NCBI GenBank assembly: GCA_035294265.1 | Contig: DATGLK010000071.1 | Span: forward strand, 1 to 32,243 | Direction: 5' to 3' | Length of the DNA stretch: 32,243 nt | DNA from: Candidatus Binataceae bacterium | GTDB lineage: Bacteria; Desulfobacterota; Binatia; Binatales; Binataceae | Part shown: piece by piece, positions 16,683 to 26,124 of the stretch | Layout of the letters: each line of letters begins with the position of its first letter | Numbering within the stretch: the first letter of the stretch is position 1 | The notes under the pieces: generated by a model | What the model was told of the DNA's origin: nothing | Seen by the model: the letters and a program-made list of their open reading frames with translations, nothing else | Databases searched by the model: none | Made by a program: the position numbers and the translations under genes

Positions 16683-18046
16683 CCCACCCCTATCTTGGGT
16701 TGCGGCGTTTCCAGCTTGAGGCCCGCCAACTCCAGCCGCGCGGCATAGGCCGAGCGAATACCGGTGGCGCGCAGGTGGCCCTCGACCCTGCCACTGGCGC
16801 TGGTCCCGGTACGTACGAACTCGAACAGGTCCTGCATCATCACCTGCTCGCCTTCCATGCCCACGATTTCCGAAATGCGCATGACTTTGCGGCTGCCGTC
16901 GGACAGCCGGCTGACGTGAACGAAGATGTTGACTGCCGCGGCGATCTGTTGGCGCATCGCACGCTCGGGCAGCGAGACTCCCGACAGCAGCATCATCATT
17001 TCTAGCCGCCCCAGTCCCTCGCGCGGGCTATTGGCGTGAACCGTGGCGATCGAGCCGTCATGGCCGGTGGACATGGCCTGCAGCATGTCCAGCACTTCGG
17101 CCCCCCGCACCTCGCCGACAATTATGCGGTCGGGGCGCATCCGTAGGCAATTGCGTACCAGGTCGCGCTGAGTAATCTCGCCGCGCCCTTCCAGGTTGGG
17201 CGGGCGGGTCTCCAGGCGAACCACGTGAGGCTGTTGCAGGGACAGCTCGGCGGAGTCCTCGATAGTCACGATCCGTTCGTCGGGAGAGACAAAACCCGAC
17301 AGACAGTTGAGCATCGTGGTCTTACCCGAGCCCGTGCCGCCGCACACGATGATATTGAGCCGTGCGCGCACGATGGCTCGCAAAAATTCGGCCATCTCGG
17401 GGGACAGCGCACCCTTCGCAATAAGATCCTGAATACGCAACGGGTCCTTGCCGAAACGTCGAATCGACATCGAAGGTCCGTCGATCGCCAGCGGCGGCAC
17501 AATCGCGTTGACCCGTGAACCGTCGGGCAGCCGCGCGTCCACCATCGGCGAGGACTCGTCCACCCGTCGGCCTACGCGCGAGACGATCCGGCCGATAATG
17601 TGCATAAGATGCTGATCGTCGTGAAAACTGACTGCGGTGAGTTGCAATTTGCCACCGCGTTCGACGTAAACCTGCTTGGACCCATTGATCAGAATGTCGC
17701 TGATGGAATGATCCTGCAGCAGCGGTTCCAGCGGCCCCAGCCCCAGAATCTCGTTGCGTATCTCCTCTTCCAGCCGCGCCGTGTCGGCTTCGGTTACCAG
17801 CCGCCCTTCTTCCGCGAGCAGCCCGCGAATCGTAGTCGCCACCTGCGCACTGACCGTGGCCGGATCCGTCTCTTCCAGGCGCGATAGGTCGAGCGCCTCC
17901 AGCAAGCGGTTGTGGATTCGCGCCTTGAGTTCGATATAGCCGCTGGCTTCAGAGGTCTCGCGACGCGCCGGTGCCGTGGCCATCGAAGAACGCGCCGGCG
18001 CGATGGAGCCGTTGGCGGAGCTCAGCAGACGCTCGCGCAAACTCAC
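16679..18046 (-). CDS. tadA: Tad pilus secretion ATPase TadA (CpaF)
   Basis: A 455-residue type II/IV secretion ATPase that powers Flp pilus assembly from the cytoplasmic side. The N-terminal domain is followed by Walker [10 protein letters not shown] at 236-244 (Lys242), the Asp box IEDSAEL near 262-268, Walker [10 protein letters not shown] at 307-315, and the His box [12 protein letters not shown] at 329-340. The start is taken at the GTG at 18046, in a GTGA overlap with the tadZ stop. An open frame continues upstream to 18190, but it lies wholly inside tadZ. Confidence 0.95.
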   Translation of the reverse strand: MSLRERLLSSANGSIAPARSSMATAPARRETSEASGYIELKARIHNRLLEALDLSRLEETDPATVSAQVATTIRGLLAEEGRLVTEADTARLEEEIRNEILGLGPLEPLLQDHSISDILINGSKQVYVERGGKLQLTAVSFHDDQHLMHIIGRIVSRVGRRVDESSPMVDARLPDGSRVNAIVPPLAIDGPSMSIRRFGKDPLRIQDLIAKGALSPEMAEFLRAIVRARLNIIVCGGTGSGKTTMLNCLSGFVSPDERIVTIEDSAELSLQQPHVVRLETRPPNLEGRGEITQRDLVRNCLRMRPDRIIVGEVRGAEVLDMLQAMSTGHDGSIATVHANSPREGLGRLEMMMLLSGVSLPERAMRQQIAAAVNIFVHVSRLSDGSRKVMRISEIVGMEGEQVMMQDLFEFVRTGTSASGRVEGHLRATGIRSAYAARLELAGLKLETPQPKIGVG

Positions 18047-19257
18047 GGCTTGACTTCCGCCAAGGCCAGGTTGGGCGAGCGTGTGCGCGCCGGCCAACGC
18101 AGCCAACCGGTTTTGCGCTCCCGCCCGCTGATCTTGTCGGCCAGCGCCTCGAAGCCGCGGGTAAGCGGAGCCCGCGCGCGATAGCGCCACAGGTCCAGGC
18201 CGCGGCTTGCAACCTCCTCCAGCAGGCGGTCGTCGCGCACCAAGCTGGCAAACAGCGGTCGTCCCAGAGTGTCGCTGACTCGGGCCGCGCTTACCAAACT
18301 GCGGTTATTTGCCTTGTTCAGAATTAACTGCGGCGCCGGGGCCGCGGTGCGCAAGCGATTATGCAAATCGATTATGCGCCAACTGCCGCGTACCGCGCTG
18401 ACGCTTTGGTTGACCACCACAAAGAGGTGATCGCTCTGCTCCCAGGCCGCCAACGTTCGATCGTCCAGATGCGGACCACAGTCGATAATCAGGTAATCGA
18501 ACATCCGTCGCATCAAGTCCAAAAGCTGCGCCAAGGCCGACGCCCCCACCTTTTCTCCTTCCTCGATCTGCTTAGGGCCGGCCAGGAGGTACGCGCCGCT
18601 GGGATGGCGGATCAGCTGCGATTCCAGCGCTATGGAATCCAGCTTCTCGATCTCGACCGCCCCAGCCACACTGTGTTCAGCCTCCAGATTGAGCTGCACC
18701 GCCAGATCTGCGGTCTGCAGATCCAGATCCACCAGCGCCACCTTGACCCCCAGCGCATAGCGCAGCGCCAACCCCAGATTAGCCGCCACCGTGGTGACAC
18801 CTACCCCGCCATTGATCCCCGCAATCGCGCAGGTCAGTCCCAACTTGGGTTGATCGACCCGCTGCAATCGTTCGCTGACCTTGAGCAAAGTCTTGACTAG
18901 ATCCGGCAGCGAAGGAGGAATAAATAGAATCTCATCGGCTCCGGCGCGCAATAACCGACGAATCGCGCCCGGCTCGGACTCCGGAGTGATGACCACCACC
19001 GACGGTTTGGACGACACTCCGCCCTGGCGCTGCAGAAATTCCAATACTGCGCTGGCCTGTTCACCCGCCAACACCAGAATCGCGTCGCTTTCGCCGGCGT
19101 CGCGCGCCGGCGCGCCGCTCAGAGCTCCTTGTTCCTGACTCAGCTGAAGATTGCTCTGTGCCAGCGTGCCGCATAGTTCCTGACGAGCTTCGCCATCGTC
19201 GCCCAGCACTAGCAACCTGAGTCCATCACTCCTATCCTTACCCTGACCCCAGCTCAT
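18043..19257 (-). CDS. tadZ: Tad pilus localisation ATPase TadZ (CpaE-like)
   Basis: A 404-residue protein with an N-terminal receiver-like domain (about 12-130) and a C-terminal ParA/MinD-type ATPase domain (about 138-390). These proteins place the Tad machine, often at a pole. The Walker A region reads [10 protein letters not shown] (147-156). It has no lysine at the signature KGG position (Asn149) nor at the usual GK position (Val154), so nucleotide handling is atypical, as in several CpaE/TadZ proteins. [12 protein letters not shown] (175-186) gives the next conserved Asp motif. It follows the secretin by 19 bases. Confidence 0.9.
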   Translation of the reverse strand: MSWGQGKDRSDGLRLLVLGDDGEARQELCGTLAQSNLQLSQEQGALSGAPARDAGESDAILVLAGEQASAVLEFLQRQGGVSSKPSVVVITPESEPGAIRRLLRAGADEILFIPPSLPDLVKTLLKVSERLQRVDQPKLGLTCAIAGINGGVGVTTVAANLGLALRYALGVKVALVDLDLQTADLAVQLNLEAEHSVAGAVEIEKLDSIALESQLIRHPSGAYLLAGPKQIEEGEKVGASALAQLLDLMRRMFDYLIIDCGPHLDDRTLAAWEQSDHLFVVVNQSVSAVRGSWRIIDLHNRLRTAAPAPQLILNKANNRSLVSAARVSDTLGRPLFASLVRDDRLLEEVASRGLDLWRYRARAPLTRGFEALADKISGRERKTGWLRWPARTRSPNLALAEVKP

Positions 19258-19276
19258 TTTTGTTGCTCCGGCATGG

Positions 19277-21058
19277 CTAAAAACGCGGTCGACTGGCGTC
19301 GGGCACTGGCAGTTGACGAGTGCGAATTTCCTCGGGTGACATCGGCCCGACGTTGTCGGTAGGCAGTGCCAGTTGCCCCTCGACGGGAATCGGTCGCACG
19401 ATGTGAGGCGTCACCGCCATCACCAATTCCGTTGTCTGCTTGGTCCAATAGGTATTTCGAAACAGACCCCCCAAATATGGCATATCGCCGAGATAAGGGA
19501 CTTTCTTTACGGTCGAGGTCGTGTTTTCCATCATCAAGCCGGCAATCATCAGAGTCTGATTTTCACCCATCCGAACCTCGGTTTCCGCGCGTCGTGTCAC
19601 AAACGCCGGGACCGAGTAGCCGTTCAACGATACCTGGTGAGTATAATCGGGTTGCGACACCTCTGGCTTGACCGCCAGCTCAATCTCATGGCGGCCGACC
19701 ACGGTGGGAACAAACATCACCGAGGTGCCGTATTCCTTGAACACAATCGATGTATTGAGTGCTTGCGAAACGATAATTGGAATCTCGCCTCCTGACAAAA
19801 ATTGCGCCTGCTGCCCGGAATTGGCCAGCAGATGCGGCTGGGCGAGAATCTTTCCCAGATCGTGTTCCTCCAAAAACTGAAAAAACGAATTGGTAGAGAC
19901 ATTACTGTTCGCGCCGCCGATCGCATAGGTAATGTTGCTGGAAACTGGAAGTGGATAGTAAGCGCCACCCGGCGGCAATACCCCGGAGGGCAGGCCCGAC
20001 GAGGGGTTGAGAAGACCGGATTGCGCGCCGTTAAACTGCATAGTTGGACTGTAGGAACCGGCCACCATCCCCGGCAGGCCAGCCAGCGAAAAGCCGTAGT
20101 GCGTGAGCGCCACCGAGTAATCGATTCCCTGCTGCTCCAGCTTGGTGCGATCGATCTCGGCGACGACCACATCCAGCAGCACCTGTTGCTGGCCAACCTG
20201 CTCGATCCGAATCTGCCGCTCGACGTAATTCTCGCTGCGATCCCACACCACCAGGCTGCTTACACCGGGCGCATGGCCAACTATCATCAGCTGCCGCGGA
20301 TTGACTACCTGAACATCAGCTATCTTGCTGTCCGAAATCGACACCCGCTTGATGCCCGAGGGAAAGTCGTAGACTCGCGCGGTTCCCGCCATCATCGAAA
20401 CCGTATCATCTGGCAATCTCGCGGGCCGATCGAGCGAGGGAATTTCCTCGATTTCGGCAGGTGGGTCAGTGGTGTACTTGTGCGGTTCAGGAGGCGGCTG
20501 CTGCGCCGGCATGACCGTCACTGGCACTGGCGCGGCGGCTGCCGTCGTTGTAGGCGCATGATCTTCGACCACTGAATACAGGTCAGCTTTGACTGGCGGC
20601 GCTATGCTAGCCAATGCCCCTAGCGCTCGGGGCGCTTTCATGCTGTGCGGAGTTAAGCCAGATCCTGCCGGCGGGCTGCCCATCGCAGGGGGTGCGGTCC
20701 CAGGCAGAGTAGGATTTTCAGGATTGGCTATTCCGGTCACGGTGATATCATAAATTACTTGCTGACCGTCGCGGGTTATTTTGAGCGTGCCGCTGCCACG
20801 GGCCAGACCTAAAATTATCAATTGATCGCGTCCTTGAGGATCGACCTCGAACGCCCGAACGCCTCCGTCGTAGCGAACCTGCGGCGTTTGGTCTGGATCT
20901 ACGTGCTTCAATACCGTGCTCGCACCCGCGGTCAGCGCCAAAGTCTGCTCTTGCGCCGCATATACCCGACCGAGTGGTGTACAGATCGCGATCAGCACGG
21001 CCAGGGACCCCAACCACCACAATCCGCGTGAGTGAACACGTAACGGTGGCGGCGTCAT
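19277..21058 (-). CDS. cpaC: Tad pilus secretin (CpaC/RcpA)
   Basis: A 593-residue outer-membrane channel protein with a signal peptide (about 12-35). There are two copies of the pilus N-terminal domain, at about 37-110 and 217-287, both ending in a strand with a Gly-Leu/Gly-His pair (LIILGLARG; LMIVGHAPG). A Pro/Ala-rich linker of about 105 residues separates them. The secretin core spans about 400-556 (LAQPHLLANSGQQAQFLSGG, VPYLGDMPYLGGLF, ELVMAVTPHIV). The duplicated N-terminal module is longer than the single copy usual in CpaC. The ATG follows the cpaB stop TAA directly, with no gap. Confidence 0.93.
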   Translation of the reverse strand: MTPPPLRVHSRGLWWLGSLAVLIAICTPLGRVYAAQEQTLALTAGASTVLKHVDPDQTPQVRYDGGVRAFEVDPQGRDQLIILGLARGSGTLKITRDGQQVIYDITVTGIANPENPTLPGTAPPAMGSPPAGSGLTPHSMKAPRALGALASIAPPVKADLYSVVEDHAPTTTAAAAPVPVTVMPAQQPPPEPHKYTTDPPAEIEEIPSLDRPARLPDDTVSMMAGTARVYDFPSGIKRVSISDSKIADVQVVNPRQLMIVGHAPGVSSLVVWDRSENYVERQIRIEQVGQQQVLLDVVVAEIDRTKLEQQGIDYSVALTHYGFSLAGLPGMVAGSYSPTMQFNGAQSGLLNPSSGLPSGVLPPGGAYYPLPVSSNITYAIGGANSNVSTNSFFQFLEEHDLGKILAQPHLLANSGQQAQFLSGGEIPIIVSQALNTSIVFKEYGTSVMFVPTVVGRHEIELAVKPEVSQPDYTHQVSLNGYSVPAFVTRRAETEVRMGENQTLMIAGLMMENTTSTVKKVPYLGDMPYLGGLFRNTYWTKQTTELVMAVTPHIVRPIPVEGQLALPTDNVGPMSPEEIRTRQLPVPDASRPRF

Positions 21059-22066
21059 TTACGGCCCTCCCATCGCCGTCCCCGTCGCTTCACTCAGGTT
21101 GCCCGTCCCGGCGCCGGCAAAGCCGCCGCTTGCGGGCTTCGGGAATGGGGCGGCGGCTGCGAATCGAGCTGGAGCGACGGGAACCGCGGCAGGTGCAGGC
21201 ACTGAGCTTGCGCTCTGGCGCGCCACCAGTCGGTCTCCGTCAAAATTCAAGGTTTCGCTGCGTACCCCGTCACGCAGCACCACCACTTGGTCCAGCCTGC
21301 GCTTTAAGCTTCCCTGCAGCGGCCGCGCTTTGGCCGGCATGGTGCGGGCAGGAGGATCGGCATAGGCCGCCAAAGCCTGACGAAGATCCACTCCGCTGGT
21401 TTCGACAATTTTGTCATCTCCCGCGCCGCGCAAGGCCAGACGCAAAACACCCTGCTGCGCGGCGACCGCAAGTTGCTCAGCCTGGGTAGGGGTAACCAGC
21501 ACTGTAACGATTTTTTCTAACTGCGGGTGTTGAGTCTGGGTAGTGGTCTGAGCTATCGCAAGAACTTCAACATCTTCCAGTACCGTCTTCGCAAGGGGCG
21601 GCGCTGAACCGCTTTGGTTAATTGTAACCAAGATGTCCACCCGCGAACGCGGCAACACAAAACCAGCAATATCGCCCACCGCATCCACCGCAATGGCGAT
21701 CGCACGCATGTTAACCGGAATTATTAATCCGCCGGGATTAGTATACTGGTCAGCGTCAACCAACTGCGCGGCCACCATTGGCTGATTAGCGTATAGCTGC
21801 GCGCGCGCGATCTTTCCCAAGGCCGGCTTGATGGTAGTATAGACGCCGGGCGGCAGATAGTCGCGCGGCCAGCGGACTATCTTGACCGCACCGATATCAA
21901 TTCGCGAGCCTGTAGGTATATCCCGCGCCGCGACCACCACGTCCGTAGTCTTGGCGTTCGCCGCGATCAGGGCCTGGCGCGCTCGCATCAGAGTAGAATA
22001 CACGGTCACGGTGGCGACAATCGCAACCAGCACACCCGCGATCAGAAATAGGGCCGACCTCCGCAT
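21059..22066 (-). CDS. cpaB: Flp pilus assembly protein CpaB (RcpC)
   Basis: A 335-residue periplasmic protein anchored by an N-terminal helix (about 6-25). It has an SAF-like domain at about 42-105 (VVVAARDIPTGSRIDIG, then RAQLYANQPM), followed by the RcpC domain (PVNMRAIAIAVDAVGDIAGF, about 118-137). The C-terminal 60 residues are Ala/Pro-rich low complexity. It is thought to support the secretin and the periplasmic path of the pilus. It is the second cistron of the operon, 124 bases after flp. A T-rich tract lies in that gap and could reduce read-through so that pilin is made in excess, but no strong stem is visible. Confidence 0.92.
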   Translation of the reverse strand: MRRSALFLIAGVLVAIVATVTVYSTLMRARQALIAANAKTTDVVVAARDIPTGSRIDIGAVKIVRWPRDYLPPGVYTTIKPALGKIARAQLYANQPMVAAQLVDADQYTNPGGLIIPVNMRAIAIAVDAVGDIAGFVLPRSRVDILVTINQSGSAPPLAKTVLEDVEVLAIAQTTTQTQHPQLEKIVTVLVTPTQAEQLAVAAQQGVLRLALRGAGDDKIVETSGVDLRQALAAYADPPARTMPAKARPLQGSLKRRLDQVVVLRDGVRSETLNFDGDRLVARQSASSVPAPAAVPVAPARFAAAAPFPKPASGGFAGAGTGNLSEATGTAMGGP

Positions 22067-22190
22067 CTAATGCTGCCAGGGCGAGTGTCCGCGCCTTTAA
22101 AAAAGACCGCTTCTAGCGCGCCGCCCGGAAATCCTTTCGTCCGACGCGCCAGATCCATGCCGCAACCACCATCCCCGGGGCCAGCTCTTA

Positions 22191-22361
22191 CTAGCCAGCG
22201 ATGTCGGTAGCGACCGTGCTGAAAAGGGTCTTGAGGTCGCTGCCTACGTTGGTAAGAGTAGCGATCGCGACTACCGAGACCAGGGCTAGAATCAACCCAT
22301 ACTCCGCCATTCCTTGTCCAGCCTGCTTGCGTAAACGATTGACGAACTTTCTAAACAACAT
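22191..22361 (-). CDS. flp: Flp/Fap type IVb pilin
   Basis: A 56-residue prepilin. A basic leader ending in KQAGQG is followed by MAEYGLILALVSVVAIATLT. The Gly17/Met18 junction, with Glu20-Tyr21 (the EY pair of Flp pilins) and a hydrophobic stretch of about 20 residues, marks the cleavage site of the prepilin peptidase. The mature subunit is about 39 residues, rich in Ser/Thr at its end (SDLKTLFSTVATDIAG). GGGAG eight bases ahead of the ATG at 22361 supports the start. It is the first gene of the minus-strand Tad operon and its product is the fibre subunit. Only one pilin gene is seen. Confidence 0.92.
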   Translation of the reverse strand: MLFRKFVNRLRKQAGQGMAEYGLILALVSVVAIATLTNVGSDLKTLFSTVATDIAG

Positions 22362-22776
22362 TCTAGTATTCTCCCAGGCGATTTAGACTGCCGTGTCAAT
22401 CACCCGAGGCCTAAACTGCCTGCCCAACCCCAATCCTGCCCGAGACCAACAGCGGTGATTGCTTGACAAATGCCTTGCCTGTGTTCCAACAGCAACTTAT
22501 GTGCCGCTCCTGCAACCCTCAGCAAAACTTGGAACATTTAGGGTGGCTAGCTTGATCAGGTTGCGGCCATGCAGCCGGATGCTGCATTTATGCAACGCTT
22601 TTGCTAAGGAAAGCCGGCAAAGCGTCAAAACTGAGCTTGGATGAGAAGAAAACCTCACAGTTGTGGCCGACTCGCCGAGTTCCTCGACTGTTAGATAAAT
22701 AAGACTACCAATGGCAGGGTGCTTGCAACGCTTAGGTCTGCGGATTGCTTGGCAGAACCCGTGACTACACTTCACC
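22362..22776. other. Divergent control region between the two Tad arms
   Basis: This 415-base gap separates flp (-) from the glycosyltransferase (+) and should hold promoters for both arms. The minus strand has TTGACA at 22399-22394, but no good -10 element at the right distance. On the plus strand CTTGACAAATG occurs at 22462-22472. A near-palindrome GCTGCAT-TT-ATGCAAC lies around 22581-22596. Open frames here lack ribosome binding sites and family similarity. Confidence 0.5.
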
Positions 22777-24288
22777 GTGACTGATTCAGGCCGCTCATTA
22801 TCAACAGATTTGGAAATGCAAACAGCCACGGCATGGGGCCGGCGCTCGGTTTATCTGACTTGTGGCTTGGTCCTATCCGCGGGAGTCTATTTTTATCGAT
22901 TGGGCAAACCGCTTGGCAGCCCCGAGGCATACAGCGCCTTGGCGGCCAGCGCTAGCTCAGTCGGCCAGGCTATCCGCGTGGCCCTCGAATACGACCCCGG
23001 CAAGCCACCTCTCTACCATTTGTCGCTACATCTGTTTGCCGCTTGCTTCGGGATTAGTGAGACAAGCTTACGGGCCTTTTCCGGTTTGTGGGCGATGGCA
23101 ACAGTGAGCCTTACCTATCTATTAGGATGCGAACTGTTTGATCCCGCGACCGCGGTCTGCGCAGCGGCGCTATGGGCCTCCAATCCGCTGACCTTCTTCT
23201 TCGCCCGATGGGCGAGGATGTACACCATGTTCATAGCTCTGAGCACAGCGCTGTTTTGGCTCTTGTTGCGGCTGCGCCGCAATCCCGATTCGCGCGCGAC
23301 TACCGCGGGGCTGGCTTTGGTGGCCACCCTGCTGCTTTATACCCACTTGCTAGCGCTGTTATTTGTCGGCGCCGCGACCGCGATTTTGCTGCGGGACGTC
23401 TTCACCGGGCGGTTAGCCACCGCACCGTGGATCGCACTTGCCGCGGCGCTGATTGTTTTTGCGCCCTTTGCCCCGGTGGAGGTAGCGCAGGGGCGCGAGC
23501 TGCTGACCACTCATTGGATGGATTACCTGGGAGCACTCAGCCAGCATTCGCTGCTTACTCGCGGCCTGGCGTTAGCCCTCAGCCTGGCGCTGGTGACTGG
23601 ACTGCTGATGTTCCCCCGGCGGAAAAGCGGAAATGAAGCCTTGCGCTTTTGCGCCGTCTGGTTGTTTTTGCCGGTGGCGGCAATGGCCTGTGGCTCGATA
23701 CTAATTCGTCCAATGCTGGAGGTACGTTATGTTGCTCCAGTGGGTCCGGCCGCAGCCTTGTTGCTGGCGGCTCTGCTGGCCCACTGGGGAAGCAAAGCCC
23801 GCAATCTTATCACCACCGCCTTGGTTGGTCTGTCTGTGGCCACTTTTATTCCCTACATGCAGATCACCCCCGAGCCCTGGCCCCAGATTGCTCAATTAGT
23901 TTCACAACATCCCGGCCAGCCGGTTATTTTCGAAAAAGGCCTGACCGTCGTGCACAACCGCCGGCGAGTAGATAGCTCGGTTACAGCTTTTTCACGGGGT
24001 TACTTTCGCGCAGTCTTCGACTATTATTGCCATAGTTCCAACCCGCGCTTGACGATAGATCCCGCGGCCCCTGACCTCGCACTTCAGATATTGGCTACCA
24101 ATGTGCGCCGCGCCGGCGGCGGCTGGCTGATAGCTGGGCGCTTGCAATCTGCTTTCGAGCTGGCGCGCAGGGCCAATTTGACTGCCACGCGAATCCTGGG
24201 CGACCAGGAAATGGTGTTGTATCGGATTGAGCCAACGACGTCGCGCGAGCGCAACGGTGGTTGCGCCGCTGCTACTGAGCCACGGTAA
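22777..24288 (+). CDS. GT39/PMT-type polytopic membrane glycosyltransferase
   Basis: A 503-residue inner-membrane protein with about ten hydrophobic segments and a soluble C-terminal part (from about 390). The first loop has the family layout: a hydrophobic helix, YRLGKPLGSPEAYSALAA, then YDPGKPPLYHLSLHL and SLRAFSGLW. This is the ArnT/PMT/GT39 pattern of lipid-linked-sugar transferases. The acidic pair normally read as Asp-Glu before Ala-Tyr is Pro49-Glu50 here. It lies between the pilin operon and the pseudopilin genes, so pilus or pseudopilin glycosylation is the obvious guess. The GTG start at 22777 has no clear ribosome binding site; the ATG at 22816 is the alternative. Confidence 0.8.
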   Translation: MTDSGRSLSTDLEMQTATAWGRRSVYLTCGLVLSAGVYFYRLGKPLGSPEAYSALAASASSVGQAIRVALEYDPGKPPLYHLSLHLFAACFGISETSLRAFSGLWAMATVSLTYLLGCELFDPATAVCAAALWASNPLTFFFARWARMYTMFIALSTALFWLLLRLRRNPDSRATTAGLALVATLLLYTHLLALLFVGAATAILLRDVFTGRLATAPWIALAAALIVFAPFAPVEVAQGRELLTTHWMDYLGALSQHSLLTRGLALALSLALVTGLLMFPRRKSGNEALRFCAVWLFLPVAAMACGSILIRPMLEVRYVAPVGPAAALLLAALLAHWGSKARNLITTALVGLSVATFIPYMQITPEPWPQIAQLVSQHPGQPVIFEKGLTVVHNRRRVDSSVTAFSRGYFRAVFDYYCHSSNPRLTIDPAAPDLALQILATNVRRAGGGWLIAGRLQSAFELARRANLTATRILGDQEMVLYRIEPTTSRERNGGCAAATEPR

Positions 24289-24387
24289 CAAGCGGCCGAG
24301 TGTACACAAAAATCTTGACAAATGTTTTTTCAAACTGTCGGCATAGCTCTTGCTGTAATCGCCGCGGCTACAAATTAGCCCGAATCT

Positions 24388-25656
24388 ATGACGTTCAAGG
24401 TCATCCGCCCGAAATTACCGGCCGCTGCGCGTCTTCAGCGGGGACAGGTTCTCACCCTGGGAGCGCTGGCCATGACCGGGATGATGGGCTTCACCGCCCT
24501 CTCTCTGGATGTAGGTAACCTCTACTATCAGAAGCGAGTGATGCAAACCGCGGCCGATGCGGCCGCGGTGAGCGGCGCCTACGAGGTAATTCACGGCACC
24601 GGCGACGCCCAGACCGCGGCCTTGACCAGCGCCAGTCAGAACGGCTTCAGCAACGGCACCAACAACGTAGCGATTACGGTCAACAATCCTCCCGCCAGTG
24701 GCGCGTACGCCGGCAATCCGCAGGCGGTCGAGGTCATTATCAACGCACCCGAGCCGACCTACTTCGCACGGGTTCTAGGAATCGACAACGTGTCGATGTC
24801 CTCGCGTGCGGTAGCCCGCGTGGTCAACAGCAGTTACGGAATATACGTCCTTGATCCGCATGCCTCCGGGGCCTTGGGAACCCTTACGCTAAGCGGCGGA
24901 GCGAACATCACCTCCAACACCGGCATAATCGTGGATTCCGACAGCTCCTCAGCCCTTTCGGTCACCGGGGGAGCTACCTTGACTGCTCCCGGCGTGGGGG
25001 TGACCGGTGGCTATGCCGACGGCGGCGGCGGCACCATCAATCCAACCCCGGTAACCGGCGTCTCCCCGGTCCAGGATCCCTTGGCGGCGCTTCCCGCTCC
25101 TGCTTACGGTAGTTGCGACTACACCAACTACTCGGTGGGCAATGGAAACCAGGTAAACCTGTCGCCCGGAGTGTATTGCGGTGGGATGCAAATTCGCGGG
25201 GGCGCCAGCGTCACCTTCAGCCCCGGCACTTATATCCTCAATGGCGGTGGCATGACAGTCAGCAACGGTGCTTCGGTCACGGGCAGCGGCGTGACTTTCT
25301 ATAACACTGCCGGCAGCGGGCAGACCTTCGCTCCGATAGATGTGACCGGAGGTGGGACGGTTAACCTCAGTGCGCCAACCAGCGGCACCTACGAAGGTAT
25401 CCTGGCCTTCCAGGACCGCAATATCAGTTCGACGGCCGCCAATACCTTTGACGGCGGCGCTAACATGATCATCAACGGCACCCTATATATGCCTGAAGGT
25501 TCGGTGGTCTTCTCCGGCGGCTCCTCCACCGCCGCCTATACAATTCTGGTCGCCGACAAGGTCTCGCTATCCAATGGCGCCGATACGGTAATCAATGCCG
25601 ACTATTCTTCGTTGCAGGACGGCTCGCCAATCAAAACCGTAGTGCTGGGCGAATGA
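24388..25656 (+). CDS. tadG: TadG-like Tad pilus assembly protein
   Basis: A 422-residue protein. The N-terminal TadE/G-like domain has a membrane helix at about 22-42 (LTLGALAMTGMMGFTALSLDVG) and the hallmark KRVMQTAADAAAVSGAYE just after it. The rest is Gly/Ser/Thr-rich with repeated short strands (LSGGANITSNTG, VTGGATLTAPG, SNGASVTGSG), which suggests a beta-helix-like exported domain. It has no von Willebrand A motif, unlike many TadG proteins. It overlaps tadE by an ATGA. No strong ribosome binding site precedes the ATG, so the start is less certain. Confidence 0.85.
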   Translation: MTFKVIRPKLPAAARLQRGQVLTLGALAMTGMMGFTALSLDVGNLYYQKRVMQTAADAAAVSGAYEVIHGTGDAQTAALTSASQNGFSNGTNNVAITVNNPPASGAYAGNPQAVEVIINAPEPTYFARVLGIDNVSMSSRAVARVVNSSYGIYVLDPHASGALGTLTLSGGANITSNTGIIVDSDSSSALSVTGGATLTAPGVGVTGGYADGGGGTINPTPVTGVSPVQDPLAALPAPAYGSCDYTNYSVGNGNQVNLSPGVYCGGMQIRGGASVTFSPGTYILNGGGMTVSNGASVTGSGVTFYNTAGSGQTFAPIDVTGGGTVNLSAPTSGTYEGILAFQDRNISSTAANTFDGGANMIINGTLYMPEGSVVFSGGSSTAAYTILVADKVSLSNGADTVINADYSSLQDGSPIKTVVLGE

Positions 25657-26117
25657 ATTCACCAACCCTCCAAGCCACGGCCCGCCGGCCACGCTCGCGC
25701 GAAGCGGGACAATCGGTGGTGGAAACCGCATTATTCCTGCCGATCCTGCTGATCGCGTTTTTGGTAACCGCCGACCTGGGGCGCGCCTGTTATACCGCCA
25801 TGGAAGTAGCCGACGCGGCGCGGGCCGGAGTGCAATACGGCGCTCAGAGCGTGGTCACTGCCGCGGACAACAATGGAATGGAGACCGCGGCCAAAAATGA
25901 CGCCGTCGATTTGTCGGCTCTCAACGTAAGCGCCACCAGCTTTTGCGCCTGCGTCGATGGGAGCCAGGTCGATTGCATTACCGGAACCTGCGCCAGCGGC
26001 GCTCCCGGAACCTACGTCCAGGTGACCACTTCCTCCACTTTCACTCCCTTGGTCGATTACCCAGGACTACCTTCTAGCATTCCTCTGAGCGACACCGCCG
26101 TGATGCGGGTGCAGTAG
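25653..26117 (+). CDS. tadE: TadE-like minor pseudopilin
   Basis: A 154-residue protein with the TadE signature GQSVVETALFLPILLIAFLV (about 19-38), followed by DLGRACYTAMEVADAARAGVQY. Such proteins are cleaved and act as minor pilus components. The C-terminal domain carries four closely spaced cysteines (CACVDGSQVDC...C), which may form disulfides. Its ATG lies in the ATGA overlap with tadG. Confidence 0.9.
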   Translation: MNSPTLQATARRPRSREAGQSVVETALFLPILLIAFLVTADLGRACYTAMEVADAARAGVQYGAQSVVTAADNNGMETAAKNDAVDLSALNVSATSFCACVDGSQVDCITGTCASGAPGTYVQVTTSSTFTPLVDYPGLPSSIPLSDTAVMRVQ

Positions 26118-26124
26118 GAGACCA

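Noticed and set aside
18047-18190. In-frame upstream extension of TadA
   Set aside because: It lies inside tadZ; the GTGA overlap at 18043-18046 gives a normal coupled start.
22497-22829. 110-codon open frame on the minus strand in the Tad divergent region
   Set aside because: It overlaps the start of the glycosyltransferase, has no recognisable domain, and lies in what should be a promoter region.
24315-24343. Complete sigma-70 promoter before tadG
   Set aside because: TTGACA is perfect but nothing like TATAAT occurs 16-18 bases downstream, so only the -35-like 11-mer is reported.
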